Shown: in pieces, positions 6,915 through 15,274 of the stretch
Layout of the letters: every line of letters begins with the position of its first letter
How positions within the stretch are numbered: the stretch's first letter is position 1
Assembly (NCBI GenBank): GCA_020442915.1
Contig: JAGRJD010000041.1
Location: 7,949-47,713 of the forward strand
Direction: 5' to 3'
Source of the DNA: Thiothrix sp.
GTDB lineage: Bacteria; Pseudomonadota; Gammaproteobacteria; Thiotrichales; Thiotrichaceae
Length of the DNA stretch: 39,765 nucleotides
Notes under the pieces: generated by a model
The model's input: the letters and a program-made list of their open reading frames with translations, nothing else
Databases searched by the model: none
What the model was told of the DNA's origin: nothing
Made by a program: the position numbers and the translations under genes

Positions 6915-7970
6915 ATGAAACTGTTTCCTTTTACTTTGCCAGCATTTCTGCTGGCATTTTTCTTGTGGTTTCCGGGTTTGCTGCTGGTGGCCTGCGGAAC
7001 GGGTGGGGCTGGTGCCCTGCGTCTGCAGGGTGAAACCATGGGGACGACCTGGAGCGTGATTGTGGTTCCCGGAGACAATCACCCCCTGCAGGCCGCGCCG
7101 GTCCGGTCCGGTATTGAGCAGGTGCTCAGGGTGGTGAATGATCGCATGTCGACCTGGCAGCCGGATTCCGAGCTGTCACGTTTCAACCGGAACCGCACGA
7201 CCAACTGGTTTCCGGTATCGTCCGAGCTGGTTGACGTGGTGGAAGCGGCACGTGGCATCAGTGAAATCAGTGCCGGTATTTATGATGTGACTGTAGGGCC
7301 GCTGGTCAACCTGTGGGGCTTCGGGGCCGGTCAGGCCGGGACTCAGCCCGTGCCGGCTGAGGCCGAAATCGAGGCTGCTCGGGCCAGGGTTGGTTTTCAG
7401 CACCTGGAGACCCGTGAGCAGCCACCGGCACTGCGCAAGCAGCAGCCGGACATGTACGTCGACCTGTCTTCGATTGCCAAGGGTTATGGTGTGGATCAGG
7501 TCGGTGAATACCTGGAGGCACAGGGTTCGGGTCGCTACATGGTGGAAATCGGTGGCGAAGTCCGCACGCTGGGCCTGAGTCCGCGTGGGGATGCCTGGCG
7601 CATTGCGATTGAAAAGCCGGTTGATCTGGGACGTGCCGTGCAGCAGGGCCTGAAACTGGAGCGGGGCGGACTGGCCACTTCCGGTGATTACCGCAACTTC
7701 TTTACCGAAAACAGCAGGCGCTATTCGCATACCATTGATCCTGTCAGCGGGCGCCCTGTCATTCATCGTCTGGCATCGGTTTCGGTATTGGCGCAAAACA
7801 CCATGCTGGCTGATGGTTATGCCACCCTGCTGATGGCCATGGGGGAAGTGAAAGGCCGGGAGTTCGCCCTGGAGCACGGAATCGATGCCTTTTTTATCTG
7901 GCGTACTGAACATGGATTTGACTCCTTTGCCACTGATGGTTTCCGGCAGTTGCTGGTGGCACCGGACTGA
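6915..7970 (+). CDS. apbE: FAD:protein FMN transferase (ApbE), lipoprotein
   Basis: A 351-residue protein of normal ApbE length. The start at 6915 gives a lipoprotein signal peptide with lipobox LLLVAC and lipidated Cys27, so the enzyme is tethered in the periplasm. Family motifs are GETMGTTWSV (39-48), DVTVGPLVNLWGFG (124-137), DLSSIAKGYGVDQV (183-196), GGEVRTLG (213-220), HTIDPVSGRP (272-281) and the metal-site region NTMLADG (295-301). ApbE uses FAD and Mg2+ to attach FMN to Ser/Thr of partners such as NqrB/C, RnfG/D or periplasmic flavoprotein reductases. No such partner is encoded in this window. The gene starts 28 bp after the dynamin-like gene; cotranscription is possible, a functional link is not shown. 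Confidence 0.93.
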   Translation: MKLFPFTLPAFLLAFFLWFPGLLLVACGTGGAGALRLQGETMGTTWSVIVVPGDNHPLQAAPVRSGIEQVLRVVNDRMSTWQPDSELSRFNRNRTTNWFPVSSELVDVVEAARGISEISAGIYDVTVGPLVNLWGFGAGQAGTQPVPAEAEIEAARARVGFQHLETREQPPALRKQQPDMYVDLSSIAKGYGVDQVGEYLEAQGSGRYMVEIGGEVRTLGLSPRGDAWRIAIEKPVDLGRAVQQGLKLERGGLATSGDYRNFFTENSRRYSHTIDPVSGRPVIHRLASVSVLAQNTMLADGYATLLMAMGEVKGREFALEHGIDAFFIWRTEHGFDSFATDGFRQLLVAPD

Positions 7971-7982
7971 AGGGGCTGGAAT

Positions 7983-8519
7983 ATGGCGCGGGTGCTCCTG
8001 TTCAACAAGCCGTTTGATGTGCTGGCCCAGTTCACCGATCCGGCTGGCCGGCGCACGCTGGCGGATTATATCGATGTGGCGGGGGTGTATCCGGCTGGCC
8101 GGTTGGACCGGGACAGTGAGGGCCTGCTGGTTCTGACTGACAGCGGACGCCTGCAGCAGCGCATTGCCGACCCGCTACACAAGACCGGCAAAACCTACTG
8201 GGTGCAGGTGGAAGGTATCCCCTCGGAACAGGCGCTGGAGCCTTTGCGTCAGGGTGTACACCTGAAGGACGGCATCACGCTGCCTGCCGGGGTGCGCCGC
8301 ATGGAGCCGCCACCTGACCTGTGGGAGCGTCAGCCGCCGATCCGGGTTCGGAAGTCGGTACCGGACAGCTGGCTGGAGCTGACCATTCATGAGGGACGTA
8401 ACCGGCAGGTACGGCGGATGACCGCTGCCATCGGTTTTCCCACCCTGCGCCTGATCCGCTACCGGGTGGGGCGCTGGACCCTGGACGGGCTGGGTTGCGG
8501 CGAGTGGCGTGCGGTGTAA
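7983..8519 (+). CDS. rluE: 23S rRNA pseudouridine synthase, RluE-like
   Basis: A 178-residue protein of the RsuA/RluB/E/F family. The catalytic motif [17 protein letters not shown] lies at 39-55 with nucleophile Asp42. KTYWVQVEG and [21 protein letters not shown] are the other family blocks. There is no N-terminal S4 domain, as in RluE, which modifies U2457 of 23S rRNA; assignment to RluE rather than RsuA/RluB rests on this absence and length. It starts 12 bp after apbE with AAGGGG upstream. Isomerisation occurs on rRNA in the cytoplasm. The family call is very secure and the exact target less so. Confidence 0.92.
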   Translation: MARVLLFNKPFDVLAQFTDPAGRRTLADYIDVAGVYPAGRLDRDSEGLLVLTDSGRLQQRIADPLHKTGKTYWVQVEGIPSEQALEPLRQGVHLKDGITLPAGVRRMEPPPDLWERQPPIRVRKSVPDSWLELTIHEGRNRQVRRMTAAIGFPTLRLIRYRVGRWTLDGLGCGEWRAV

Positions 8520-8555
8520 AATCGGCAGGGCAGGTATGGGCTGCAGCCCCGGCGC

Positions 8556-9557
8556 TCAGTGGCAGTCGGTACGCAACTGTCCGATTTCATGCCGGATTCC
8601 GGCCTCTATTTCCGGCCATGCCGCCAGCCGTTCCGGCTCCAGTTCATAACGCCAGGGCAGCACATCCTGATGTGCGCCGCTGGGGTGACGCTGGCAGGGA
8701 CGCAGGCTGTCGGGGCTGCAGAGAAAATAAAAACCGGGCAGTACCCCTTCCGGCAGCAGTATTTCCCGGAATGCCTTGAAGCCTGCGAGAGCGGCGGCCT
8801 GCAGCTGCGGATCGGGTAATCCGGGAACGCTGTCAGCGCGGTAGATACGCAGGCCGTAGCGGGTTTCGGCGGGTGGGAGGGTGAGCAGGACCGCCAGCAT
8901 TTCATCCGGAAAGTCCCGGCTGGTATCCAGATTCCGGATCAGGGTTACGGCAGGCAGGTCGGGGTCGGCAAGCCGCAATACCAGTGCATTCTCGGGGGCA
9001 GGCTGGCTTCCGGGGGGCTGCAGGTAGTTGTCGGGGATGCGGTAGCGGCATTGCTGTTGTGCCTGATGGGGGACGTGCAGCTCCAGTACACCCGAACTGG
9101 CGTGCTCCAGCTGCTGACTGATGCCGGCCCGGTGCGGGGTAAAGGGCAGCAGGAACAGCGGAATGGCCAGCAGCAGGACCGGGCGCCGTCTGAAGCCCAG
9201 CTGGTACATGCAGAAGAGGAATACCGTGGTCAGTACGAAGGCTGTCAGCAGTGCGTGTGGATAAATCTCGAAACCCTTGAACCACAGTAGCAGGCTCTGG
9301 GCGCTGATGAACAACACAAACAGCAGCGGATAAATGCCGGAGATGCCGAGTGCGTGACGACTGGCCTTGACGAACCAGACCGTGATCAGCCAGCCGCCAC
9401 TCAGGGCGGTCAGCAGGTACAGGAATTTTGTGAGCCACGGAAAGGTGCCGGTCAGCGAACCTGCCTGCCACAGCAGGCAGAGCGTGAGCAGGAGGGCGCT
9501 GATGCTAAACAGCAGGGGGTTGGGGAAATGCTGCCGGAGTCGGGTTGCGCTGTTCAT
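8556..9557 (-). CDS. Uncharacterised multi-pass membrane protein
   Basis: The protein has 333 residues from the chosen start MNSATRLRQHF. An upstream in-frame start exists at 9749, but the extra 64 residues look like non-coding translation. The N-terminal half holds about five hydrophobic helices (roughly residues 12-150), and the C-terminal half is a soluble domain rich in Pro/Leu with several Cys. The soluble part is probably extracytoplasmic, following the last helix LLLAIPLFLLPF. I do not recognise a family. It stands alone on the minus strand, convergent with rluE and divergent from the DUF475 gene. Coding is supported by length, codon bias and coherent hydrophobicity. Confidence 0.65.
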   Translation of the reverse strand: MNSATRLRQHFPNPLLFSISALLLTLCLLWQAGSLTGTFPWLTKFLYLLTALSGGWLITVWFVKASRHALGISGIYPLLFVLFISAQSLLLWFKGFEIYPHALLTAFVLTTVFLFCMYQLGFRRRPVLLLAIPLFLLPFTPHRAGISQQLEHASSGVLELHVPHQAQQQCRYRIPDNYLQPPGSQPAPENALVLRLADPDLPAVTLIRNLDTSRDFPDEMLAVLLTLPPAETRYGLRIYRADSVPGLPDPQLQAAALAGFKAFREILLPEGVLPGFYFLCSPDSLRPCQRHPSGAHQDVLPWRYELEPERLAAWPEIEAGIRHEIGQLRTDCH

Positions 9558-9823
9558 GGTCCGGGTTGGTCTGTTCCTGATGAGGGCGGGTAATGAAAGT
9601 GATGACTGCAGGGTTATTCCGGAGCTGACAGTATCACTGATGTCTGCGGTTTTGTCGCCTGAGTCCGGCTGCCCTTGCGTCCGGGGGCATGGTTGCACTG
9701 ACCAGTGGCGGGTGGACCGGAGGTGGGTACCCTGCCGCCCTGGTCCCACGCTGCGGGAAAGCGGCAGACTGGCTGTGAAATGTTTACACTAGGCGGCTTT
9801 CAAGGTTCAGGGTAAGAACGTCG

Positions 9824-10867
9824 ATGAGCACTATTTTTCAACATTTCCGCTGGCCGTTTCTGGTTACCCTGCTGGGGTTGTTGTTGTCCGGCTGGCTGGG
9901 CTGGGTGACAACCGGAACCCTGGCTGGTGTGGCTTCCTTTCTGTTGATCGGGATTATTCTCGCGGGTCTGGAAATCTCGCTTTCTTTTGATAATGCGATT
10001 GTCAATGCCAATATTCTCAAAAACATGGAGCCGGTCTGGCAACGGCGTTTCCTGACCTGGGGTATCCTGATTGCGGTGTTTGGCATGCGCATCATTTTCC
10101 CGCTGGCCGTGGTCAGCATTGCCGCCGGTATCGGGCCGTGGGAGGCGGTGATGCTGGCATTGCATCAGCCGGATGAATATGCCCGCATTATGGATGAGGC
10201 GCACCTGTCGGTGACGGCGTTTGGCGGTACTTTCCTGATGATGGTGGGCTTGAGCTACTTTATCGACAGCGACAAGAAGATTGACTGGATCGAGGTATTG
10301 GAGCGCCGCCTGCGCCGGCTGGCCTCACTGCGCGGGCTGGAGATTGCCCTGGTGCTCGCGATTGTGCTCGGATTTGCCCATGCCCTGCCGGAGGCAAAGC
10401 GGGCGGACTTCCTCATGGCGGCCATCATGGGGCTGCTGACCTTCACCCTGCTGGAACTGCTGGAGCATGCGCTGGATCATTCGGGGGATGTCATGAAAGC
10501 GGGGGCTGGCGGGGGACTGGGGGCTTTTCTCTACCTTGAGGTACTGGATGCCAGCTTTTCCTTTGACGGGGTGATCGGGGCGTTTGCGCTGACCAAGAAC
10601 CTGTTCCTGATTGCCATTGGTCTCGGGATCGGTGCCATGTATGTGCGGGCCATGACCATTATGCTGGTTGAACGTCAGACCCTGGCCCAGTTTCGTTATC
10701 TGGAGCACGGAGCTTTTTATTCGATTACTGTGCTGGCGTTTGTCATGTTTGCTCAGTCGCTGGTGCATGTCCCTGAAGTCGTTACCGGGCTGGTGGGGGG
10801 GGGACTGATCCTGATGGCCCTTTATTCTTCTGCACGTTATAACCGCCGGCAGACAGCGGCACATTAA
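9824..10867 (+). CDS. DUF475 / TerC-superfamily integral membrane protein
   Basis: A 347-residue multi-pass protein. Two internally related blocks, LEISLSFDNAIVNA (about residues 46-59) and FSFDGVIGAFALT (about 246-258), place conserved Asp residues within helices, the hallmark of DUF475 and the wider TerC/Alx superfamily, which handles metal ions such as Mn2+ or tellurite-stress metals. About nine helices are visible. A hydrophilic loop at about 150-168 (DSDKKIDWIEVLERR) and LLELLEHALDHSG near 210 are also family features. The gene is monocistronic in appearance and faces the MscS-like gene. Substrate is unknown; Mn2+ efflux is the best family-based guess. Confidence 0.85.
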   Translation: MSTIFQHFRWPFLVTLLGLLLSGWLGWVTTGTLAGVASFLLIGIILAGLEISLSFDNAIVNANILKNMEPVWQRRFLTWGILIAVFGMRIIFPLAVVSIAAGIGPWEAVMLALHQPDEYARIMDEAHLSVTAFGGTFLMMVGLSYFIDSDKKIDWIEVLERRLRRLASLRGLEIALVLAIVLGFAHALPEAKRADFLMAAIMGLLTFTLLELLEHALDHSGDVMKAGAGGGLGAFLYLEVLDASFSFDGVIGAFALTKNLFLIAIGLGIGAMYVRAMTIMLVERQTLAQFRYLEHGAFYSITVLAFVMFAQSLVHVPEVVTGLVGGGLILMALYSSARYNRRQTAAH

Positions 10868-10881
10868 CGGCTGTCTGCCGG
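10846..10881. terminator. Hairpin between convergent genes
   Basis: A perfect 12 bp stem (10846-10857 with 10870-10881) has a 12-base loop containing the DUF475 stop codon. There is no T run on either side, so it may be a weak bidirectional terminator or an mRNA 3'-end stabiliser rather than a classical terminator. Confidence 0.45.
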
Positions 10882-10902
10882 AACGGAAGGGGTACTGGCG
10901 GC

Positions 10903-12063
10903 TTATCTACCGTTCAGCATCCGGCGTGCCCAGTTGTTGGCAATCACCTTGGCGGCATCACGACCACCGAGCCCGAAAGCGATGGCCAGTGCGATGGCCA
11001 CGGCACCGATGGTGAAACCGAAGGCCATGTTGACGATGTTGTCGGCCAGCCCCATAGCACGCAGCCCCATGGCCAGTACCAGTCCCAGAATGGCGTAACG
11101 GGCAATACTGGCCACGCCGGTGCTGCTGATGGTGGCGAGCTTGTTGTAGGCCAGCGAGCTGAGGGCATAGCCGATCACCAGGATGATGGAGCCGATGAGG
11201 ATGCTGCCACCAAACGCCAGGATACGGGCAAATATTTCGGAGATGATACCGATGCCCAGGGTGTTCACGGCGGCAGTGGTGGCGGTCAGCATGGCGAAGA
11301 ACATGATGGCCCCGCCAATCAGGCGAACGGGGGTGAAGGTGGGGGTGAATATCCCGTGAATGCCGAGCCGGGTCGGCAGGCTGTTGACTCCCATGCCGTC
11401 CAGAATGCCATTGAGGAGATAGACCACGAAACGGGCGGCAAACCAGGCCACCACCAGTATCACACCGGCACCGATGATGTTCGGAATCGCGGCCATGAGC
11501 TTGTTGATCATTTCCGAGGCTGGCACGGTGATGGCGGGAATATTCAGTACGCCGAGTGCGGCCACGCTGATGGGCAGCAGGATCAGGGCGAAGATCAGGC
11601 CGGTTCCCAGACGGGAAAGGCGGATGTCACGGTTGCCGGTTTTCAGGAAAATCTGGTAATCCAGCTTGTTCAGGGCTGCTCCGGCCAGTTCGGAGACAAT
11701 CCGGGCGATGATCCAGCCGGCATAGGCAATCACACCGGCACCGATGATGTTGGGAATCGCGGCCAGAAATTTGTTGAGCATGCTTTTCAGGGGATCAAGC
11801 ACACCCGTGAGGCCGAAATGCTGCAGTACGGCCATGAGTACGAACAGGGTCAGCAGGGCCTTGATGAGCGAGGTCAGCGGACGGGCCAGGTTATGGCGCT
11901 CCAGGAAACCGACCTTGCCAAGCAGGCGCTTGATGAAGCCGGACAGGAAACGGACGATCAGCAGGCCGACGATCAGGATCAGCAGGCCGATCAGGGCATG
12001 GCCGAGCTTGCCTGAGGCGACAGGCCCCAGTGCGTTGGTTATCGGAGATAGCAGGCTTTCCAT
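10903..12063 (-). CDS. CmpX/MscS-related membrane protein with conserved TM-helix repeats
   Basis: The protein has 386 residues, with AAGGAG on the minus strand at 12070-12075. It is almost entirely hydrophobic. The sequence AAIPNIIGAGVI occurs twice, 90 residues apart, each followed by an A/G-W-x-A-R pattern; this is the conserved TM-helix element found in CmpX and other mechanosensitive-channel-like proteins. The C-terminal helix AFGFTIGAVAIALAIAFGLGG followed by R-D-A-A resembles the glycine-rich pore helix of MscS. No full cytoplasmic MscS vestibule is present. It lies 48 bp downstream of the OmpA-domain gene on the same strand, so the two probably form a cell-envelope operon. Likely location inner membrane; gating function inferred from family. 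Confidence 0.82.
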   Translation of the reverse strand: MESLLSPITNALGPVASGKLGHALIGLLILIVGLLIVRFLSGFIKRLLGKVGFLERHNLARPLTSLIKALLTLFVLMAVLQHFGLTGVLDPLKSMLNKFLAAIPNIIGAGVIAYAGWIIARIVSELAGAALNKLDYQIFLKTGNRDIRLSRLGTGLIFALILLPISVAALGVLNIPAITVPASEMINKLMAAIPNIIGAGVILVVAWFAARFVVYLLNGILDGMGVNSLPTRLGIHGIFTPTFTPVRLIGGAIMFFAMLTATTAAVNTLGIGIISEIFARILAFGGSILIGSIILVIGYALSSLAYNKLATISSTGVASIARYAILGLVLAMGLRAMGLADNIVNMAFGFTIGAVAIALAIAFGLGGRDAAKVIANNWARRMLNGR

Positions 12064-12111
12064 GGGGTGCTCCTTGAAATGCAGAAGGGTTGTTTGGGGT
12101 GAGGGTGTTGT

Positions 12112-13209
12112 TCATTCCGGGATGATGAGTTCGACCCGGCGGTTTTGCTGCCGGCCGGCTTCGGTGGCGTTGGAGGCGATGGGCTCCAGCGGGCCGACAC
12201 CTTCAATCCGTACCTGTTCGTCCGGAATACCGCGCCGGATCAGCTCCTGACGGATGGCATCACTGCGCATCAGGGACAGCAAGGTATTGATGGTATCCGG
12301 GCCGGTGTTGTCGGTATGGCCCCGGATCAGGATGCCAATATCCGGGTATTCCCTGAGCAGATTGGCGGTAATATCGAGTTGCTGCCCGGCTTCGGGCTGA
12401 AGCTGGGCTGAGCCGGTCCTGAAATCCACCCGGTCGAAAATGATCGGGCTGTTGGTATGGTATTCGTCCAGCGCCTGCTGGAGTTCCTGCTCGAACCGGG
12501 ACGGGAGGCGGGCATCCGGTGCGGTTTCAGTGCTGGCCGGCTCCACCATGGCCATTTGCGGGGTAGCGGATGCTGCTGCCGTGTTGCCGGCCTGTTTCAG
12601 TTGCTCCAGTTCGGTACGCAGCTGTTCCAGCGCCTGCTGCTGGGTCTGCAGACGGGCTTCGGTTGCACCGGGAACGGTGGCAGCCGTGGCCGGGCCGGCA
12701 GCCGGCAGTCGGGTCTGGAGCTGTTCGGTCAGGTCTTTGAGACGCTCGATTTCCTGTTCGGCCTTGAGCCGGGCTGACTGTTCCTGGGCCAGGGCGCTCT
12801 GACCCTGTTTGAGCTGTGCAGCCAGATCCTGCTGCTGCTTTTGCAGGTCGGTGCTGGTATTGCGCAGGCGGGCCAGTTCGGAGCGGTTGTCCGGCGGCCC
12901 GGCCATAGCGGTGTTGCCAGTGTTGTCCGTTGCTGCGGTTTCCGTCGGGGGGGTATCTGTTATTGCGCTCTGGCGCCCCTCATCCTGAGCCGTGAGGCTG
13001 CCGGGCCAGCCGGTGCGACTGCCTGTCAGCAGCCCGTCCGTGCCGGGACTGATGCCGGCCAGCCGGGGGGCTGCGCTATCGGCATGCCAGCGCCCGTCAA
13101 GTGGGGTGCTGCCGTGATTGATGAACAGGTAGATCAGGCCGAAGGAGAGCACGACCAGCCCTGCGATGAAGTATTCCAGTAATGATGTATCGTCCTGATG
13201 TTCTGACAT
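12112..13209 (-). CDS. Inner-membrane anchored OmpA/MotB-domain protein
   Basis: The protein has 365 residues from MSEHQDD, a start supported by a GGGGAAG site; an upstream ATG at 13248 is less likely. It has an N-terminal helix (about residues 12-32), then a Pro/Gly region, a long Gln/Glu/Leu-rich coiled coil (about 115-225) and a C-terminal OmpA domain (about 255-365). The domain shows FDRVDFRTGSAQL, RGHTDNTG and GRQQNRRVELII, the peptidoglycan-binding signature. The architecture resembles proteins that span the periplasm from the inner membrane to the cell wall rather than a beta-barrel OmpA. It is cotranscribed with the downstream CmpX/MscS-like gene, suggesting mechanical coupling of the channel to the wall, which is inference. 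Confidence 0.87.
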   Translation of the reverse strand: MSEHQDDTSLLEYFIAGLVVLSFGLIYLFINHGSTPLDGRWHADSAAPRLAGISPGTDGLLTGSRTGWPGSLTAQDEGRQSAITDTPPTETAATDNTGNTAMAGPPDNRSELARLRNTSTDLQKQQQDLAAQLKQGQSALAQEQSARLKAEQEIERLKDLTEQLQTRLPAAGPATAATVPGATEARLQTQQQALEQLRTELEQLKQAGNTAAASATPQMAMVEPASTETAPDARLPSRFEQELQQALDEYHTNSPIIFDRVDFRTGSAQLQPEAGQQLDITANLLREYPDIGILIRGHTDNTGPDTINTLLSLMRSDAIRQELIRRGIPDEQVRIEGVGPLEPIASNATEAGRQQNRRVELIIPE

Positions 13210-13549
13210 AAGTTTTCTTCCCCGGTTGGTAAAACAACAGCTTGTCAATCAGTTCAGTTGGGTATGCTGCGGGTTCCGGTTTATCTTGTCCGGACAAACC
13301 GGCCAATAAGCCCGATGAATCCGGTATGCTGGCAAACCACAGGCAGAAACCGGTTTCATCCTATTAGCTATGTTTATGAATTAAATGACTGATGTTGATA
13401 ATCGTTGGCAGAGCCTTGACAAAAGCAATCAGCGGCAACCGGAGCCGGACTGATGGGAAGCGGGTGAGGCAGGGGGTTTTGCATTTTTATTAGAAAATTA
13501 TTATATTCTGAATATCGAGATTGTCCGGTGAGCTGAACAAGGAAAAATC
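13210..13549 (+). other. 340 bp intergenic region upstream of cobB-like operon
   Basis: This is a non-coding stretch between divergent genes. It becomes AT-rich toward the cobB-like gene. I see a good sigma-70-type promoter at 13479-13507 and nothing convincing for an FNR, NarL or sigma-54 site. No RNA gene is recognised. Confidence 0.6.
13479..13507 (+). promoter_or_regulatory. Putative sigma-70 promoter of the cobB-dsrR-narXL-rhodanese operon
   Basis: TTGCAT (13479-13484), a 17-base spacer and TATATT (13502-13507) match the sigma-70 consensus well within an AT-rich tract. Transcription would start near 13514, leaving a leader of about 36 bases that contains AAGGA at 13539-13543 before the ATG at 13550. 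Confidence 0.6.
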
Positions 13550-14935
13550 ATGGCACGCATTTTTATTTCGGCAGCCCACAAGTCCTCCGGCAAGACCACG
13601 GTATCCATCGGCCTGTGTGCCGCCTGGCAGCATCAGGGGATCCGCGTGCAACCCTTCAAGAAGGGGCCGGACTATATTGATCCCATGTGGCTGGCCGCAG
13701 CCAGTGCCCGTCCCTGTTACAATCTGGATTTCAATACCCAGTCCGATGCCGACATCCGCACCCTGTTCGACACCCGTGCTGCAGGCAGCGATCTCTGTGT
13801 GGTGGAAGCCAACAAGGGCCTGTACGATGGTCTGGCCGTGGATGGCAGTGACAGCAATGCCGCGCTGGCCAGGCTGCTGGCGGTGCCGGTGGTGCTGGTG
13901 ATTGACGTGCGTGGCATGACGCGTGGTATTGCTCCCCTGCTGTTGGGCTATCAGCAGTTTGATCCGTCCGTCCGGATCAAGGGCGTGATCCTGAACCGGA
14001 CCGGTGGTTCCCGGCATGAAGGCAAGCTGTGTCAGGCGGTGGCGCTTTACACCGACCTGCCGGTACTGGGTGCCGTTCGGGACAGTCCGGAGCTGGTGAT
14101 CGACGAGCGCCATCTGGGGTTGATGCCCAGCAACGAGCATCTTGATGCCGAGCGCCAGATCATCCATATCCGGGAACTGATTGCTGCCCAGGTGGATACG
14201 GGGAGGGTGCTGCAGCTGGCGGAGCAGGCTGATGAGCGCCGGCCACCGGTCTCCGTCACCCGGTCACCGGGTGGCAGCAATGGCAGTGATGTGCGTATTG
14301 GCATTTGCCGTGATCCGGCATTTGGCTTTTACTATCCGGATGATCTGGAAGCACTGCAGCAGGCCGGAGCGGTGCTGGTGAATGTTGATACCCTGAAGGA
14401 TACCAGCCTGCCGTCACTGGACGGGCTGTTCATCGGCGGCGGATTCCCGGAAACCCGCCTGCATGAACTGGCCGCCAATCAGGCTTTGCGCAGCGCCATC
14501 CGGACCGCCATCGACAATGGCCTGCCGACCTATGCCGAATGCGGTGGGCTGATGTACCTGGCACGCAGCCTGAGCTGGAACGGGGCGCGTGCCGAGATGG
14601 CGGGTGTGATTCCGGGCGATGCGGTGATGTACCCCAGACCCCAGGGACGCGGCTATGTGCACCTGGAGCCGACGGCAGACATGCCCTGGCCGGGCGGGAC
14701 CGGTGCACTCATCCGGGCACACGAGTTCCACTATTCGCGTCTGGAGAATCTGGCGCCGGGCGGACGTTTCGCCTTTCGCGTACTGCGCGGCAGCGGCATT
14801 GACGGGACACAGGATGGCTGGGTTTATAAAAACCTGCTGGCATCCTATGCCCACCTGCGCAGTACGCCCCGTTTTGACTGGGCATCACACTTCGTTAATT
14901 TTGTCCGGAATCAGCAGAGGAGGACCATGTTATGA
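13550..14935 (+). CDS. cobB: Cobyrinate a,c-diamide synthase family (CobB/CbiA), DsrN-like siroheme amidase candidate
   Basis: A 461-residue glutamine-dependent amidoligase. The N-terminal dethiobiotin-synthetase-like ATPase domain has SAAHKSSGKTT (7-17) and KKGPDYIDP (37-45). The C-terminal class I glutaminase domain has the nucleophile Cys331 in YAECGG and HEFHYS (391-396). In B12 synthesis the family amidates the a and c side chains of cobyrinate. In sulfur oxidisers and sulfite reducers the homologue DsrN is believed to amidate siroheme for dissimilatory sulfite reductase. No other cobalamin gene is nearby, and its stop overlaps the start of a DsrR-like gene by the ATGA arrangement, which favours the siroheme role. 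Start fixed by AAGGA at 13539-13543. Fold call secure, substrate uncertain. Confidence 0.93.
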   Translation: MARIFISAAHKSSGKTTVSIGLCAAWQHQGIRVQPFKKGPDYIDPMWLAAASARPCYNLDFNTQSDADIRTLFDTRAAGSDLCVVEANKGLYDGLAVDGSDSNAALARLLAVPVVLVIDVRGMTRGIAPLLLGYQQFDPSVRIKGVILNRTGGSRHEGKLCQAVALYTDLPVLGAVRDSPELVIDERHLGLMPSNEHLDAERQIIHIRELIAAQVDTGRVLQLAEQADERRPPVSVTRSPGGSNGSDVRIGICRDPAFGFYYPDDLEALQQAGAVLVNVDTLKDTSLPSLDGLFIGGGFPETRLHELAANQALRSAIRTAIDNGLPTYAECGGLMYLARSLSWNGARAEMAGVIPGDAVMYPRPQGRGYVHLEPTADMPWPGGTGALIRAHEFHYSRLENLAPGGRFAFRVLRGSGIDGTQDGWVYKNLLASYAHLRSTPRFDWASHFVNFVRNQQRRTML

Positions 14936-15243
14936 TTGATATTACGCCGGTTGCCGCCGGGCAGATACTGGCATCAGCCCGGGAGGGCGGTATGGAGGGC
15001 CTGTCATTGCGGATTGCGATTGAGCGCCGGGAGGACGGACGTTTCCATTATGTGATGGGCTTTGACGAACACCCGCGTGAGGGTGACCAGACCTTTGAGT
15101 CCGCCGGTGTGCCGGTGGTGATGGACCCGGTATCCATCGGACTCGGTCAGGGCATGATGCTGGATTTCGTCGAACTGGATGGCCGAATGGAGTTCATTTT
15201 CCTGAATCCGAATGATCCGGGCTATCGCCCGCCCGCAGACTGA
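14932..15243 (+). CDS. IscA/HesB-fold protein lacking all cysteines (DsrR-like)
   Basis: A 103-residue protein with the A-type carrier fold: start ITPVAAGQIL, middle VPVVMDPVSIGLGQGMMLDF and end FIFLNPND. IscA/ErpA proteins bind iron or Fe-S clusters through one mid-chain Cys and a C-terminal Cys-x-Cys. Here there is no Cys at all, and the terminal segment reads PGYRPPAD. This matches DsrR of Allochromatium-type dsr operons, an IscA-like protein without cluster binding that affects expression of dsr genes. Its ATG overlaps the stop of the cobB/dsrN-like gene by four bases, the same gene order as dsrN-dsrR. It therefore probably does not build clusters and may have a regulatory or substrate-binding role. 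Confidence 0.85.
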   Translation: MIDITPVAAGQILASAREGGMEGLSLRIAIERREDGRFHYVMGFDEHPREGDQTFESAGVPVVMDPVSIGLGQGMMLDFVELDGRMEFIFLNPNDPGYRPPAD

Positions 15244-15274
15244 CACAGCAAGGCAGAGACAGCAGGCTACATGC

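Noticed and set aside
9558..9823. Promoter-like TACACT and a CTGCCGC/GCGGCAG pair before the DUF475 gene
   Set aside because: There is no -35 at the proper distance and the stem has a 22-base loop; too weak to list.
13380..13440. FNR-like or NarL-like sites before the cobB-like gene
   Set aside because: TTGATAATCG and TTGACAAAAGCAATCA lack the proper half-site spacing; only the sigma-70-like promoter is supportable.
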